From: Paenibacillus sp. MAEPY2
GTDB taxonomy: Bacteria > Bacillota > Bacilli > Paenibacillales > Paenibacillaceae
DNA: 64,000 bases
Assembly: GCF_000499205.1 (NCBI RefSeq)
Contig: NZ_AWUK01000014.1
Location: 1-64,000, forward strand
Reading direction: 5' to 3'
Shown: piece by piece, positions 27,001 to 36,326 of the stretch
How positions within the stretch are numbered: the stretch's first letter is position 1
Layout: each line of letters starts with the position of its first letter
The notes under the pieces: generated by a model
Database searches by the model: none
What the model was told of the DNA's origin: nothing
What the model saw: the letters and a program-made list of their open reading frames with translations, nothing else
Program-made: the position numbers and the translations under genes

Positions 27001-28056
27001 CTATACCTCGCTCAACATTGACGAAACATGTTGATTGCCATTCCGCTGGTCATACTTGTCTGCGGCTGATTTGGCATACGCCGCAAAATAATCGGCCAGT
27101 TTATGCAAATCTCCCGGATCTCCTTCATAAGGGAATGAAGCAGGAAGCCGCAATCGGTATTCTGGAGACTCATCAGCCCAGCGGCGCAATAGTTGTGCTG
27201 CTCTGGCATAGAACATCATTTTGGCAAACGGATCTTCATGATCCATGGCGAGCACCAGACTTTCTTCCAGTATATCAATACCCTTGGCCGGGTTGGTCCG
27301 TGCAAGGTAATCCATCTGCTCGGCAAAGCTCTGCACAAAGTCATTATGTCCTTTGATCAAGCGGTAGCCTTTGGGCTGATATTTGTCAGCTTCATCCATC
27401 TTCCCAAGTCGGTATAGTGGCATCAAAATCTCCGATAAGGTCAGATGCGGAATTTCGGCACAGCTCATCCGCCCTTTCAAGATGGGCTTCGCCGCTTCCA
27501 GCACCTTCTCATCATCTCCAACAAGTATCCAGTAGCGCATAATTTCATCTTGTTCACAGGCTTCGCAATCACTCATAAAGTCACGATCCATGCTTCTGAA
27601 CTTCGTGTAGCTGTTTCCAGCCTCCTCCAGATCCCCAAGATCCATGGATATGCGGAACCGATAATACCAGTAGGAACGCTCGCTGTACCCAAATGACTTA
27701 AAGCGACGTCCGAAGTCCTCCAACAGCTCCATCATTTTGTCGCGTGACACTTCTGGGAAGCTGGATAGTTCGCCCAAAATCCATTTATACGACCACATTA
27801 ACGTTTCTTCGTCATAGCGTTCAGGCTGTTGATCAAACTTGCCCAGCTGCCAGGAAAAAGCAATCAGTGCCTTCATCGGATAACCGCAAAATGTCGCTGT
27901 CTCCACGATCTCTGAACGTGCTTCGTACGCCTCTTCCTCCATGCCATTCACATCGGCGACTCTTGCCGCTTCCTCCAGCATGCCCAGCTTTGCTGTTCCA
28001 TTAGGCAGGCCATAGGCCTCATCCATCAAATCCTCAAAATCCATTTCGGTCTGCAT
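27001..28056 (-). CDS. TPR-like helical-repeat protein co-encoded with an Hsp90 homolog
   Basis: 351 aa, acidic, composed of helical pairs resembling tetratricopeptide repeats (LEDFGRRFKSFGYSERSYWYYRF, GDLEEAGNSYTKFRSMDRDF, LTLSEILMPLYRLGKMDEADKY). It starts one base inside the stop region of the upstream Hsp90-family gene (TGATG overlap), so translation is coupled. A CEACEQDE stretch contains two Cys spaced by EA. Eukaryotic Hsp90 uses TPR co-chaperones, so a partner role is an attractive inference, but these repeats are divergent and no standard C-terminal MEEVD exists in the Hsp90. Confidence 0.75.
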   Translation of the reverse strand: MQTEMDFEDLMDEAYGLPNGTAKLGMLEEAARVADVNGMEEEAYEARSEIVETATFCGYPMKALIAFSWQLGKFDQQPERYDEETLMWSYKWILGELSSFPEVSRDKMMELLEDFGRRFKSFGYSERSYWYYRFRISMDLGDLEEAGNSYTKFRSMDRDFMSDCEACEQDEIMRYWILVGDDEKVLEAAKPILKGRMSCAEIPHLTLSEILMPLYRLGKMDEADKYQPKGYRLIKGHNDFVQSFAEQMDYLARTNPAKGIDILEESLVLAMDHEDPFAKMMFYARAAQLLRRWADESPEYRLRLPASFPYEGDPGDLHKLADYFAAYAKSAADKYDQRNGNQHVSSMLSEV

Positions 28057-29900
28057 CAGACATCCCCCTTACGATCTGTATTCGCACGCAAACCCCAATC
28101 AATAAAACGAACGATGCCCTGATTGAGCACCTCAAGCTCCTGCCGATTCATGGCATAATGCCCCATCATCAACGCGTTGACATACAACATTTCAATGGCA
28201 ATTGGCGTCATTTGAGCATCTGGTGAAGTCAGCACCCGCTGAATAATTGGATTGTTAATGTTCAGGTACAGGGTCGAATAACCTGCGGAACTAATGCCAG
28301 ATGACAATGAACCAAGGACTGAAGAGAACAATTCTGTACTCTCCTCACTAGCTTTTTCCAATGCACGCAGCGTAGAAGATTCCTGCGAGAGCGTGAACAG
28401 CACCGGCAAATCGGCTGGCTTGAAACCTTTGACCTCTGCACGGCAGCGGAAACGTTGCAAAGCAGAATCAGCGAGGCGCAAGGCATCATAATACTGATTC
28501 CGTTCAGCCGGCGCCACGTCGGTGAAACTCATGGATACTTCATCCGGCTGTAATCGTTCCGTCTGTGCATCCTGCACCGCCAATGGCAGCATGGCCATCA
28601 AATCACTGTCGTAGATGTATCCTCCGTTAATGACCAGCATCGATTGGGCTGAGGCGACATGATGAATCTGACGATACTCATCCACCGTGGTAGTGAAGTA
28701 CAACGTCTCTCCCTTACTCATCAGCTCGCCCAGTTCCCGATGACCACGGGTGCTCTCAAACGGCAGCCAGCGGTGAATCATGGCATAGAACTCCTGATCC
28801 TGCACAGCCAGTGCCTTCATCGACAGTGCATGCAGGCGAATCAGCTTCTGCAACCTTTCCGTCTGGCTCTCAGCCATGTCGGCCAATCCCTTACGCAGGG
28901 CATCGCCGAGTTCAAAGCGTACATCTTCCAGCTTTTCATTTTCATAAAAGTGTTCCCGCGAAGCCGTTGGTTGAAGCTCGTCTGTCCAGATCAGGCATTT
29001 CACGAAGAACGCCCAGTCCGGCAAAATATTTTCTGCCTTCTCCGATATCAACATTCTCTTCAGATACACTCGATGGGAACGCTTGGCATTCAGATTGACA
29101 GCATGCGGTAGAACAAAAGCAATGCCCCCTGTACGCCCCGAAGCCGTCGTCAGTGGAATAAAATCCTGAAACTTCTCTCCAAGTAATCGTTCACCAAAAG
29201 CCAACACTTCCGCTCTGCGTTCACGTGCAAGCTCAGGCTCCATCAACCAGATCGGTGACTCGCTATTTACAATATGTTGAACACCGTCACTATGCAGGAT
29301 GACTGGATAAGGCAGCAGCGCTCCATAATAGAACAAGGCTTCCTGCACATATTCCGTTTCGAAATAATGGGCTGCATCCGGTGTACAGCGAAGATATACT
29401 TTCGTTCCCGGAGACAGCTGTGTCTCCAATTGCCGAATCGTATAGGTACCATCCGGCTTACCCCGCCACTCCATCGAAGGTCCACCCTTCGCGGATTGTG
29501 TCAGCATGACGATTTCATGGCTTACCATGAAACAAGACAATAATCCGATCCCGAATCGCCCGATAAACGAAGTCTCTCCATCCAGCAACGCCTGCTGACC
29601 ACGCTTTGAAGATTGACCAATCATCGCCAGAAACTCATGGATATCCGCTTCCGTCAAACCAATACCGTTGTCCTCCACCATCATCGTACGTTGATCACCT
29701 GTTCCGGTCAGTTCCACACGTACTTCACCCTGATATCCCTGTTCTGCCTCTGTTCGAGCTGTAATGGCATCAGTCGCGTTCTGCATTAGTTCACGCAAAA
29801 AAACTTTGGGGCTGCTGTATAGATGGTTTGATAAAATCTGAATCATGCCGCTCAGGTTCACCTGAAAGCGATACTCATTGGATGCTGTCATTTTGCTCAC
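28056..29900 (-). CDS. Hsp90-family (HtpG-like) GHKL ATPase
   Basis: 614 aa. The N-terminal GHKL ATP-binding fold is clear: LRELMQNATDAI (N-box), MVEDNGIGLTEADI and FIGRFGIGLLSCFMVS (lid and glycine boxes). The middle domain includes REHFYENEKLEDVRFELGDAL. The C-terminal domain is divergent from classic HtpG. Length is near HtpG (about 625 aa). In B. subtilis, htpG is a class III heat-shock gene. Start ATG at 29900 lies after AGGAAGG. It forms an operon with the TPR protein downstream; a canonical HtpG elsewhere in the genome cannot be excluded. Confidence 0.9.
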   Translation of the reverse strand: MSKMTASNEYRFQVNLSGMIQILSNHLYSSPKVFLRELMQNATDAITARTEAEQGYQGEVRVELTGTGDQRTMMVEDNGIGLTEADIHEFLAMIGQSSKRGQQALLDGETSFIGRFGIGLLSCFMVSHEIVMLTQSAKGGPSMEWRGKPDGTYTIRQLETQLSPGTKVYLRCTPDAAHYFETEYVQEALFYYGALLPYPVILHSDGVQHIVNSESPIWLMEPELARERRAEVLAFGERLLGEKFQDFIPLTTASGRTGGIAFVLPHAVNLNAKRSHRVYLKRMLISEKAENILPDWAFFVKCLIWTDELQPTASREHFYENEKLEDVRFELGDALRKGLADMAESQTERLQKLIRLHALSMKALAVQDQEFYAMIHRWLPFESTRGHRELGELMSKGETLYFTTTVDEYRQIHHVASAQSMLVINGGYIYDSDLMAMLPLAVQDAQTERLQPDEVSMSFTDVAPAERNQYYDALRLADSALQRFRCRAEVKGFKPADLPVLFTLSQESSTLRALEKASEESTELFSSVLGSLSSGISSAGYSTLYLNINNPIIQRVLTSPDAQMTPIAIEMLYVNALMMGHYAMNRQELEVLNQGIVRFIDWGLRANTDRKGDV

Positions 29901-29916
29901 CTTCCTCTGGGTCCAA

Positions 29917-30153
29917 ACACATCACATGCTCCAAAAGATATGTGTGCATATGATGTGTTAGACGAAATCAATTATGTAATCGCAATAAATGGGGCGATCC
30001 ATCAATGGAATCACCATGTGACGACGTCAAACCGGCCTTGGCTAACCAAGACCGGCGTTAGATGAATATTCAGGCGTTCATAATATGTAAGAGGCCTTAA
30101 ATCTAATTACCACGTTATGGATGGCAATGAAACGGGATAGTGCATCCCTTTTT
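29917..30153. other. Intergenic region with several inverted repeats
   Basis: Between the Hsp90-family gene (minus) and the ABC ATPase gene (plus). Features: an inverted repeat ACACATCA/TGATGTGT (about 29917-29959), CCGGCCTTGG/CCAAGACCGG (about 30032-30055), and GGGAT-AGTGC-ATCCC followed by five T (30134-30153), which reads as an intrinsic terminator on the plus strand. No ORF precedes that terminator on the plus strand. Confidence 0.5.
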
Positions 30154-30340
30154 ATCAGAATACATGTTAAAGACCAGAGTGAAAACAAACCTGAGACCCG
30201 ATTTCGCCGGACTTTAGGGTGAAGTTGCTGCCTGGGTTTGGGACTAAAGACGGAGAAATTTTATTTTCCGGTCCATCATTTGAACGATATGACTCATCTG
30301 AACGTATAATCTCCAAACTCAGATCGGACGGTGAAGGAAC

Positions 30341-31246
30341 ATGATTGAAGTTCGTAACATTTCCAAGCAATTTAAAGTACATCAGGCACTGAACGATGTC
30401 AGCTTCACGGTTGAACAAGGCAGCGTTACCGGGTTAATTGGACCCAACGGTTCAGGCAAAACCACCCTGATTCGCATTATGAATGGCGTTCTCGGCGCTT
30501 CGAGTGGGCAAGTAAGCATTAACGGCCTGGACCCCTTTCGTGAGACGGAGAACGTACTGGCTATATGCGGAACATTAACGGAGCAGAGCGGATTGTATGA
30601 AAATATGAGCGGACGGGACAACCTGATCTTTTTCGCTGAAGCTTTCGGTGTACAACATGCCAAAGCACGGATAGACGAGCTCGTGGATCTGTTCGAAATG
30701 AAGGATTATCAGTATCGAAAAGTGGGCACCTACAGCACAGGTATGAAGAAACGCGTAGGTCTGGCGCGAGTGCTGCTGCATCGCCCTTCCATTCTCTTTC
30801 TGGATGAGCCGACCAATGGGCTTGATCCGGACGGGATTCAGATGGTACTTCGTATCATTCGCCGGTTAAATCAAGAGGAACAAATGACGATTCTCGTTTC
30901 GTCTCATGTCCTATCCCAGCTATCGGCCGTGTGCAATCGGTATATTTTTATGGAAAAGGGGCGCAAGGTTGAGGAAGGTACGGAGCAGGAGATCATCAAC
31001 CGTTACCTAACCTCACCCCGGCTTGAAGTTGAAGCGATCATGCCGAATGGCTGGCAAACGGTAACTGAATATACACCGGAGATGGTCTCCGCAAACAAGG
31101 CAGTATTTCAGCTTCAAGCCCGTGAGGATATTCCATTGCTACTTCGACAACTGACCGAGCATGGACAAGTCTATCAGGCCCGAATTATGGGCAATGATCT
31201 GGAGAGCATTTATTTTGCCATTAGGGAGGCACACCAATATGAATAA
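30341..31246 (+). CDS. ABC transporter ATP-binding protein (CcmA/YhaQ type)
   Basis: 301 aa. Walker A GPNGSGKTT (about residues 36-44), signature YSTGMKKRVGLAR (about 133-145, replacing LSGGQ by STGMK), Walker B ILFLDEPTNGLDP and a conserved H-loop in VSSHVLSQL. The C-terminal 80 residues are a typical extension of the ABC-2 exporter class. ATG 30341 follows a GTGAAGGAAC site. It overlaps the permease gene by 8 bp, so the products form one exporter. Substrate unknown; such pairs often serve antibiotic or ion efflux. Confidence 0.92.
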   Translation: MIEVRNISKQFKVHQALNDVSFTVEQGSVTGLIGPNGSGKTTLIRIMNGVLGASSGQVSINGLDPFRETENVLAICGTLTEQSGLYENMSGRDNLIFFAEAFGVQHAKARIDELVDLFEMKDYQYRKVGTYSTGMKKRVGLARVLLHRPSILFLDEPTNGLDPDGIQMVLRIIRRLNQEEQMTILVSSHVLSQLSAVCNRYIFMEKGRKVEEGTEQEIINRYLTSPRLEVEAIMPNGWQTVTEYTPEMVSANKAVFQLQAREDIPLLLRQLTEHGQVYQARIMGNDLESIYFAIREAHQYE

Positions 31247-32072
31247 CCGACAAGCCATACGTGCACTCGTTCGTAAAGATATTCGAGCCATTACAGCCAG
31301 CGTACAGCTCTGGCTGCCCATGTTGATCGTTCCGCTGGTTATCGGGATCATCATGCCTGGGATACTTATTTGGGCAGCCTCAAGGATGGAGCTTGCTTCC
31401 CTCGGCAATATGAGCTTCCTGCTTGATACGCTGGATAGCCTAACCCATGCCGGGCGGATTCCACAGCTTGCTTCAATGCCTACGGATAATCATCGTATTG
31501 TCTATTACCTGGCGTTGTACATGTTCGCACCGCTGTTTCTCATCATTCCGGTGATGGCATCCAGCATTCTCACGGCTAACAGCTTTGCAGGCGAGAAGGA
31601 ACGCAAGACACTGGAAGGTCTTCTCTTCACTCCGATGAGTATGGATACTTTGTTTAAAGGCAAGGTGTTAGCAGCTCTTATTCCTTCTCTGATATTATCC
31701 TGGACTACATTCATCATCTACGGAATCATTGCCAATATCCTGATGTACCCGATGTTCGGAGCGTTGATGTTCCCCAATCTGAACTGGATCATTCTGGTTC
31801 TGTGGGTTGTTCCAGCGTGCAGTCTTGTGGTCATTCTGTTGAATGTCCTGATCTCGGCGAAGGTACGTGGATTTCAGGAGGCCTATCAACTGGGAGGATT
31901 GGTGGTGATTCCATTGCTCGCCCTGATTGGTGGACAGGCGAGTGGCATGCTTCTTATCAGTCCACTCATGTTGATTTTAGTTGGAGCCGTGCTTCTACTC
32001 ATCAGTTTCGCTCTGCTTCGTCTGGTCACCTTGTGGAACAGCCGTCAGCAGCTCGCTGAAAGTCAGATTTAA
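31239..32072 (+). CDS. ABC-2 type permease of the exporter
   Basis: 277 aa with about six membrane segments and the ABC-2 signature region LTANSFAGEKERKTLEGLLFTPMSMDTLFKGK (fusing the amphipathic helix to segment three). ATG 31239 is chosen because TTAGGGAGGC lies 7 bp upstream and it overlaps the ATPase stop codon. It pairs with the upstream ATPase to form the exporter. A terminator follows at once. Confidence 0.9.
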   Translation: MNNRQAIRALVRKDIRAITASVQLWLPMLIVPLVIGIIMPGILIWAASRMELASLGNMSFLLDTLDSLTHAGRIPQLASMPTDNHRIVYYLALYMFAPLFLIIPVMASSILTANSFAGEKERKTLEGLLFTPMSMDTLFKGKVLAALIPSLILSWTTFIIYGIIANILMYPMFGALMFPNLNWIILVLWVVPACSLVVILLNVLISAKVRGFQEAYQLGGLVVIPLLALIGGQASGMLLISPLMLILVGAVLLLISFALLRLVTLWNSRQQLAESQI

Positions 32073-32077
32073 GTTTG

Positions 32078-32105
32078 CACCGCGTGCATCTTCTTGCGCG
32101 CGGTG
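32078..32105 (+). terminator. Terminator of the ABC exporter operon
   Basis: CACCGCGTGC pairs with GCGCGCGGTG around ATCTTCTT (the T-G pair is a wobble), followed by TTTTAATTTTTT. Confidence 0.75.
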
Positions 32106-32241
32106 TTTTAATTTTTTGCCGCATCTTAAAGGTTGATTACGAAGGCTAAGATGTATAACATATTTTCCATAGTTTACCGATATAACTTAAGGTGTTAAGG
32201 TATTTATTACATACATAAAGAAGAAGGGTGACGATTGATTT

Positions 32242-33528
32242 ATGAACAAATGGTTTACACGCATGCAACGCACAGTTTGCACCCTGCTGCTGTTTACACT
32301 GATCGCTGCGGCAATGCTTGGAGGCGGAGCCGGTGCTCTTGCAGCTTCCCTCAGCCAAACTACGGTATATTATGATTCCGACGGTGTATTGTACAAAGTA
32401 TCTGGTGACGGTAGTGGAACCACGGAAGTATTGCTTGATTTCGAAGGAGATGGCCTTGCTGCGGCGGGATCTTATCTCTATTACACCCGTTCCGATTCCT
32501 CCACAACGCTGCTTCGTGTTCCCAATGACGGTTCCAGCGATTCGGCTGAAACGTATGCGACAGATGTGTTGAGCTACTTTACGGATAATGGGTTCATTTA
32601 TTATATGGATTCCAAAGGCGCAATCTATCGTGGGAATGGCAATAGCGAAGCTTTGGCTGCCACCAAAATTGCGGACAAAGCGGATACTGATTTCCCCCTG
32701 CTCGCCGTAACGAAAGGCCGTGTATATTATAACGGGCTTGTTAATGGAAAGCCCTGGATTGTATCCAAAGCTTCCAACGGCAGCGGAGCCGTAGAGCGGA
32801 TTGCTGCTGGTGCAGTAGAAAGTCGTTATTTTATGAATATTGCCAAAAAAGAACTGCAACTGATGGTGAACACTGACCCGTACGAGCAGTATTACTCTAC
32901 CAACGCCATTCTCATGTACAAGGTAAACTACAATACGGGCAAGGGAACAGCCGTTAATCCAAAAGCAAAGCTCGATGTGAACGCTGTTTATGCCGGCGGC
33001 TGGGGCAACAATCTTTATTTGTATAACAAAGGCATCAAGCTGGACAGCAGCAAGGATTATGATTATTCAACAGGTAAAGCCTTTGCATTAACTACTTCCG
33101 GCAAAACACTTCAGATTCATAGCAAGAGCATCCGGGAAGTTGGTTCACTGGGTACGGATAAGGTTGTCATTGTGGATGCAGACAAAAAGGCGTATGCCAA
33201 AACCATCGCCGGAAACAAGGTATCCAAATCTGCCAATCTGAATTTGAACAACGTCACTTTCGTAACAACACAGTTGACCAACGGAACATCAACGCTTGCA
33301 TATCTATCCGGTACTAACGGTCTTTATTCCGTGAGCACAGCTCTCAAAGTAACCAAGCTTGCCGGAGAGGAATGGGCAACGTTCCAGCTTCATGACGATG
33401 TTCCGGGCATGTTCTATATCAACGCAAATGATCTCTACCGTCTATATCATGTTCAGGCCAATGGCACAGGCAAAAAGGTGCTAAGCGACGTTTTCCTGGA
33501 TGATATCCTGTTGGTCGTGCCAAACTAA
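32242..33528 (+). CDS. Secreted DUF5050-like propeller protein
   Basis: 428 aa with a signal peptide (MNKWFTRMQRTVCTLLLFTL, cleavage near ALAAS at residue 35). The mature part repeats short beta motifs such as YYTRSDSSTTLLRVPNDGSS and YYMDSKGAIYRGNGN, in the style of DUF5050 or beta-propeller repeats that mimic YWTD/Kelch blades. No catalytic motif is seen. ATG 32242 follows AAGAAGGGTGACG. Probably cell-surface or extracellular; function unknown. Confidence 0.8.
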   Translation: MNKWFTRMQRTVCTLLLFTLIAAAMLGGGAGALAASLSQTTVYYDSDGVLYKVSGDGSGTTEVLLDFEGDGLAAAGSYLYYTRSDSSTTLLRVPNDGSSDSAETYATDVLSYFTDNGFIYYMDSKGAIYRGNGNSEALAATKIADKADTDFPLLAVTKGRVYYNGLVNGKPWIVSKASNGSGAVERIAAGAVESRYFMNIAKKELQLMVNTDPYEQYYSTNAILMYKVNYNTGKGTAVNPKAKLDVNAVYAGGWGNNLYLYNKGIKLDSSKDYDYSTGKAFALTTSGKTLQIHSKSIREVGSLGTDKVVIVDADKKAYAKTIAGNKVSKSANLNLNNVTFVTTQLTNGTSTLAYLSGTNGLYSVSTALKVTKLAGEEWATFQLHDDVPGMFYINANDLYRLYHVQANGTGKKVLSDVFLDDILLVVPN

Positions 33529-33584
33529 CCCACGCATGTTAATGATGGCTCATAGCCATCTCAATATTCTTGTCCAAAACAAAG

Positions 33585-33630
33585 AAAGAGGGTAACCCTA
33601 AGCCATCACGGCTTAGGTTATCCTCTTTTT
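33585..33630 (+). terminator. Terminator after the DUF5050-like gene
   Basis: AAAGAGGGTAACCCTAAGCC pairs with GGCTTAGGTTATCCTCTTT with one bulge, followed by TTTTTG. Confidence 0.8.
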
Positions 33631-33674
33631 GTCATGTGCAAAACTATTTTTCAAAAACATCTTCCATATGAGAA

Positions 33675-33689
33675 TGATAATTGTTATCA
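33675..33689 (+). promoter_or_regulatory. Fur box upstream of the Btr-like regulator
   Basis: TGATAATTGTTATCA matches the Bacillus 7-1-7 Fur consensus TGATAATNATTATCA except for one base. It lies 30-45 bp before the start codon, over the expected promoter, so iron would repress this gene. Confidence 0.75.
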
Positions 33690-33719
33690 TTAAGAAAATA
33701 AGACAAAAGGATGGTCCGT

Positions 33720-35357
33720 ATGACTGAACAGCTTCCCTTCATTTCTGAAACCTCATCTCTACCGCTCCTCTCTTCCATGTGCCATATACGGCGCGGGGAG
33801 CATTTCCGTGTGCAAGGCAAGACGGTGTCCCGGCCCATGCTCTGTCTTATTTTACAAGGAGACGGTGTCCTGGTCCTGAACGATACGGTCTATACCGCCG
33901 AAGCCAATCAACTGTATGTTCTGAAGCCAAGAACAACGATTGAGGCAGCTGCACGCTCGGCTGTTACGGAGTTCATACTCCTTAGCATGGATACGGTCTG
34001 TTTGCAGCAAGTGCGCGGCCAATGGAAAATGACCTCCTCCTCTGGTTTCCCGCTGGATTGGGAGACAGGCAGACTGATGGTTCGCCATGCCCAACAAGCT
34101 AGAGCACGATTTGAACAATTGGTTGATGCCTATCGCGGCATTCAGCCCGATCACTTTATCAGTATACATAGCCAGCTCCACGAGCTTTTGCAGTATCTCT
34201 CGGAGAATCGGCTTGAAGAAAATGATGAGAAGGTCGACCCAGCACTTGAACGCAGCATTATGTATATGCGACGGTGCATGAGTGAAGGCATCAGCATGGA
34301 TCAACTAGCCAAAATTGCCGGATTGACACCAAGCTCGTATTCTCGCAGTTTCAAAAAAGCCAAAGGCATGTCACCTACGGATTATCTGAATCGCTTACGG
34401 ATTAACGAAGCCAAAAAACAGCTCAAACAGGAATCGTGCGTACTTAAAGACGTCGCCGTATCTGTTGGCTATGGCAATGAATATTATTTTAGCCGCAAAT
34501 TCAAACAAAGCATGGGGATCGCACCCAGCCTATATATGAAAAAAGACCAAATTCGCGTCGCTACGGCGTCCTTGATGGGACTTCATGAGAACCTTTCTTC
34601 ACTCGGATTGCATCCCGTAGCTATAATGGATGGATTCCCTGACCGGGAGCTTGATAAAGTCGAGCAGCAGCGGCTAGTCGCACAATTGGAGAAATTACGT
34701 CAGGCCAAGCCGGACTTGATTATCGGTGACTTCTATCATAAACCCTTTTACGATAAGCTCAAAAGTATTGCACCTACGGTCATCCTGGATCAGGCCCATG
34801 ACTGGAAAGAAAATCACTTACGCTTGGCTGAATTGGTCGGACGGGAGCAGCAGGCCTTGCAGAATTTCAAGCAGCTGGAGCTTCGCAGCTTGGACATCGG
34901 ACTTCGTTTGAAGCACCACTTCGGGCAAGAACGTATTATGCTTATGCAAGTGACGAATCAGTCTATTCGGATCCAGGAAAATGCCGAGCATCCATTACAT
35001 CACTTTGTTTACGGTGAACTGGGACTAAAGCCTGCACAGATCATATCAACAGATTTAATGTCAGACGAGTATGCGGCAGAGAGCATCCCCATGCTGGACA
35101 CGGATCATCTGTTCATACATCGCGTCTCCAATTCTCCTGTGAGTGAGAAACTGCTTCGGCGCATGAAACAAACTACCGCCTGGAATCGCTCTCCGGCCGT
35201 GTTGAGAGGCAGCGTGCACGATATATCCGATTGGTCCGCACGATCCTGGACTCCAATCGGACGTCATCAGATCATGGACGAACTGGAACAGATCGTCCAG
35301 CAACTTGTGACCTTATCCCATGTGGGATTAATTGGACAATTGCAAAGTATAAACTAA
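33720..35357 (+). CDS. AraC-family regulator with siderophore-binding domain (Btr-like)
   Basis: 545 aa. N-terminal cupin-like region (about 15-150), two AraC helix-turn-helices (about 185-285, MDQLAKIAGLTPSSYSRSFKKAKGMSP, then DVAVSVGYGNEYYFSRKFKQSMG), and a C-terminal TroA/FhuD-like Fe-siderophore-binding domain (about 285-540). This is the architecture of Btr (YbbB), which senses bacillibactin and activates the feuABC uptake operon. Here no siderophore transporter is adjacent. ATG 33720 has AAAGGA 8 bp upstream; ATG 33711 overlaps that site. Confidence 0.9.
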   Translation: MTEQLPFISETSSLPLLSSMCHIRRGEHFRVQGKTVSRPMLCLILQGDGVLVLNDTVYTAEANQLYVLKPRTTIEAAARSAVTEFILLSMDTVCLQQVRGQWKMTSSSGFPLDWETGRLMVRHAQQARARFEQLVDAYRGIQPDHFISIHSQLHELLQYLSENRLEENDEKVDPALERSIMYMRRCMSEGISMDQLAKIAGLTPSSYSRSFKKAKGMSPTDYLNRLRINEAKKQLKQESCVLKDVAVSVGYGNEYYFSRKFKQSMGIAPSLYMKKDQIRVATASLMGLHENLSSLGLHPVAIMDGFPDRELDKVEQQRLVAQLEKLRQAKPDLIIGDFYHKPFYDKLKSIAPTVILDQAHDWKENHLRLAELVGREQQALQNFKQLELRSLDIGLRLKHHFGQERIMLMQVTNQSIRIQENAEHPLHHFVYGELGLKPAQIISTDLMSDEYAAESIPMLDTDHLFIHRVSNSPVSEKLLRRMKQTTAWNRSPAVLRGSVHDISDWSARSWTPIGRHQIMDELEQIVQQLVTLSHVGLIGQLQSIN

Positions 35358-35414
35358 GATTAATCCGTGCGTATTTCTTCATTAGAAATGTACAAGTGCA
35401 TAACTAACCAAGAC

Positions 35415-35449
35415 AAAAGAGCCCTCTCCGATTTGGAAAGGGCCCTTTG
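35415..35449. terminator. Terminator between Btr-like and GbsR-like genes
   Basis: AAAAGAGCCCTCTCC pairs with GGAAAGGGCCCTTT over GATTT. It serves the convergent genes on both sides. Confidence 0.65.
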
Positions 35450-35460
35450 CTTTGCTGTTA

Positions 35461-36033
35461 TTAATGTTCCTTGATTTCTTCTTTTGGAACCAATTTGTAT
35501 ATTTCCTCATCTTCCATAGTATCAATCAAGCGATCCAGCCATTTGTAGTAGGCCTCTGCCTGAAGCACCTTATGCTTGTCTTCCTTAAGAATATGAAGAA
35601 GTTCAGCATCTGCTTGTTCATCCAGATCAGAAATCAAACGATTCATTTCTTCAATGGATTTGCGCAGTACCTGAAGGTTACTCTCCACGGCTTTTCTCCA
35701 TTTGATCACAAAATAATCCGTAAACGTCTGATGCCAGTCATACTCCACTTCATATAAGTCTTTCCGGGAGCCTTTGTTCCATACTTTATTTACCATTTTT
35801 AGATCCAGCAGTGTACGTACGCCGGTACTCATGCTCGTTTTGCTCATTTCCATTTCCCGGCCCATATCGTCAAGGGTCATAGGTTTGTCTGCAAAAAAAA
35901 GCAATCCATATAAGTGTCCCGTGGACAGCGTAACGCCGTAGAGATCCATATTACGCCCAATGGCTTCAATGACGCGTTTACGGATTCTAAGAACGGTGGC
36001 CTGCTGTTCCTCTTGTAAATGGTCCAAGCTCAT
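35461..36033 (-). CDS. GbsR/MarR-family regulator of osmoprotectant genes
   Basis: 190 aa with a GbsR-type winged helix (about 20-90: RIRKRVIEAIGRNMDLYGVTLSTGHLYGLLFFADKPMTLDDMGREMEMSKTSMSTGVRTLL). Family members repress glycine betaine synthesis or opu transport genes and respond to choline or betaine. ATG 36033 is selected because GGAGG lies 8 bp upstream. It is divergent from the opuA-like operon, with 497 bp between, so it likely controls that operon (inference). Confidence 0.85.
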   Translation of the reverse strand: MSLDHLQEEQQATVLRIRKRVIEAIGRNMDLYGVTLSTGHLYGLLFFADKPMTLDDMGREMEMSKTSMSTGVRTLLDLKMVNKVWNKGSRKDLYEVEYDWHQTFTDYFVIKWRKAVESNLQVLRKSIEEMNRLISDLDEQADAELLHILKEDKHKVLQAEAYYKWLDRLIDTMEDEEIYKLVPKEEIKEH

Positions 36034-36326
36034 GCTTGCAACCTCCATTCTGAACATTCCCAGTCTCGGCAAAATAATTGCAACTGTTTAAGATCCTGCT
36101 TACATGGGAACGTATCCGGCAGGACATCCTATATGCCAACGGGCTTTAGGTTACCCAATGTATATCATGGGAGCTTTACCAAGTTGCAAACGCCTACGAC
36201 TATCTTTTAACCAAAAAAAACTGCTTAGATTCAGCACATTTTCTATTGTAGAAAAAGCGATATCAAATGTAAAGGTGTCTTATTAGCCAGAATAAGGAGA
36301 ATGACAGAGCATATGGACGGAAAACT

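Noticed and set aside
28056..29900. Hsp90-like gene as part of an anti-phage island
   Set aside because: No other defence gene, integrase or composition change lies nearby; neighbours are ordinary genes.
29960..30060. CRISPR-like palindromes before the ABC exporter
   Set aside because: Each inverted repeat occurs once; there is no periodic spacing.
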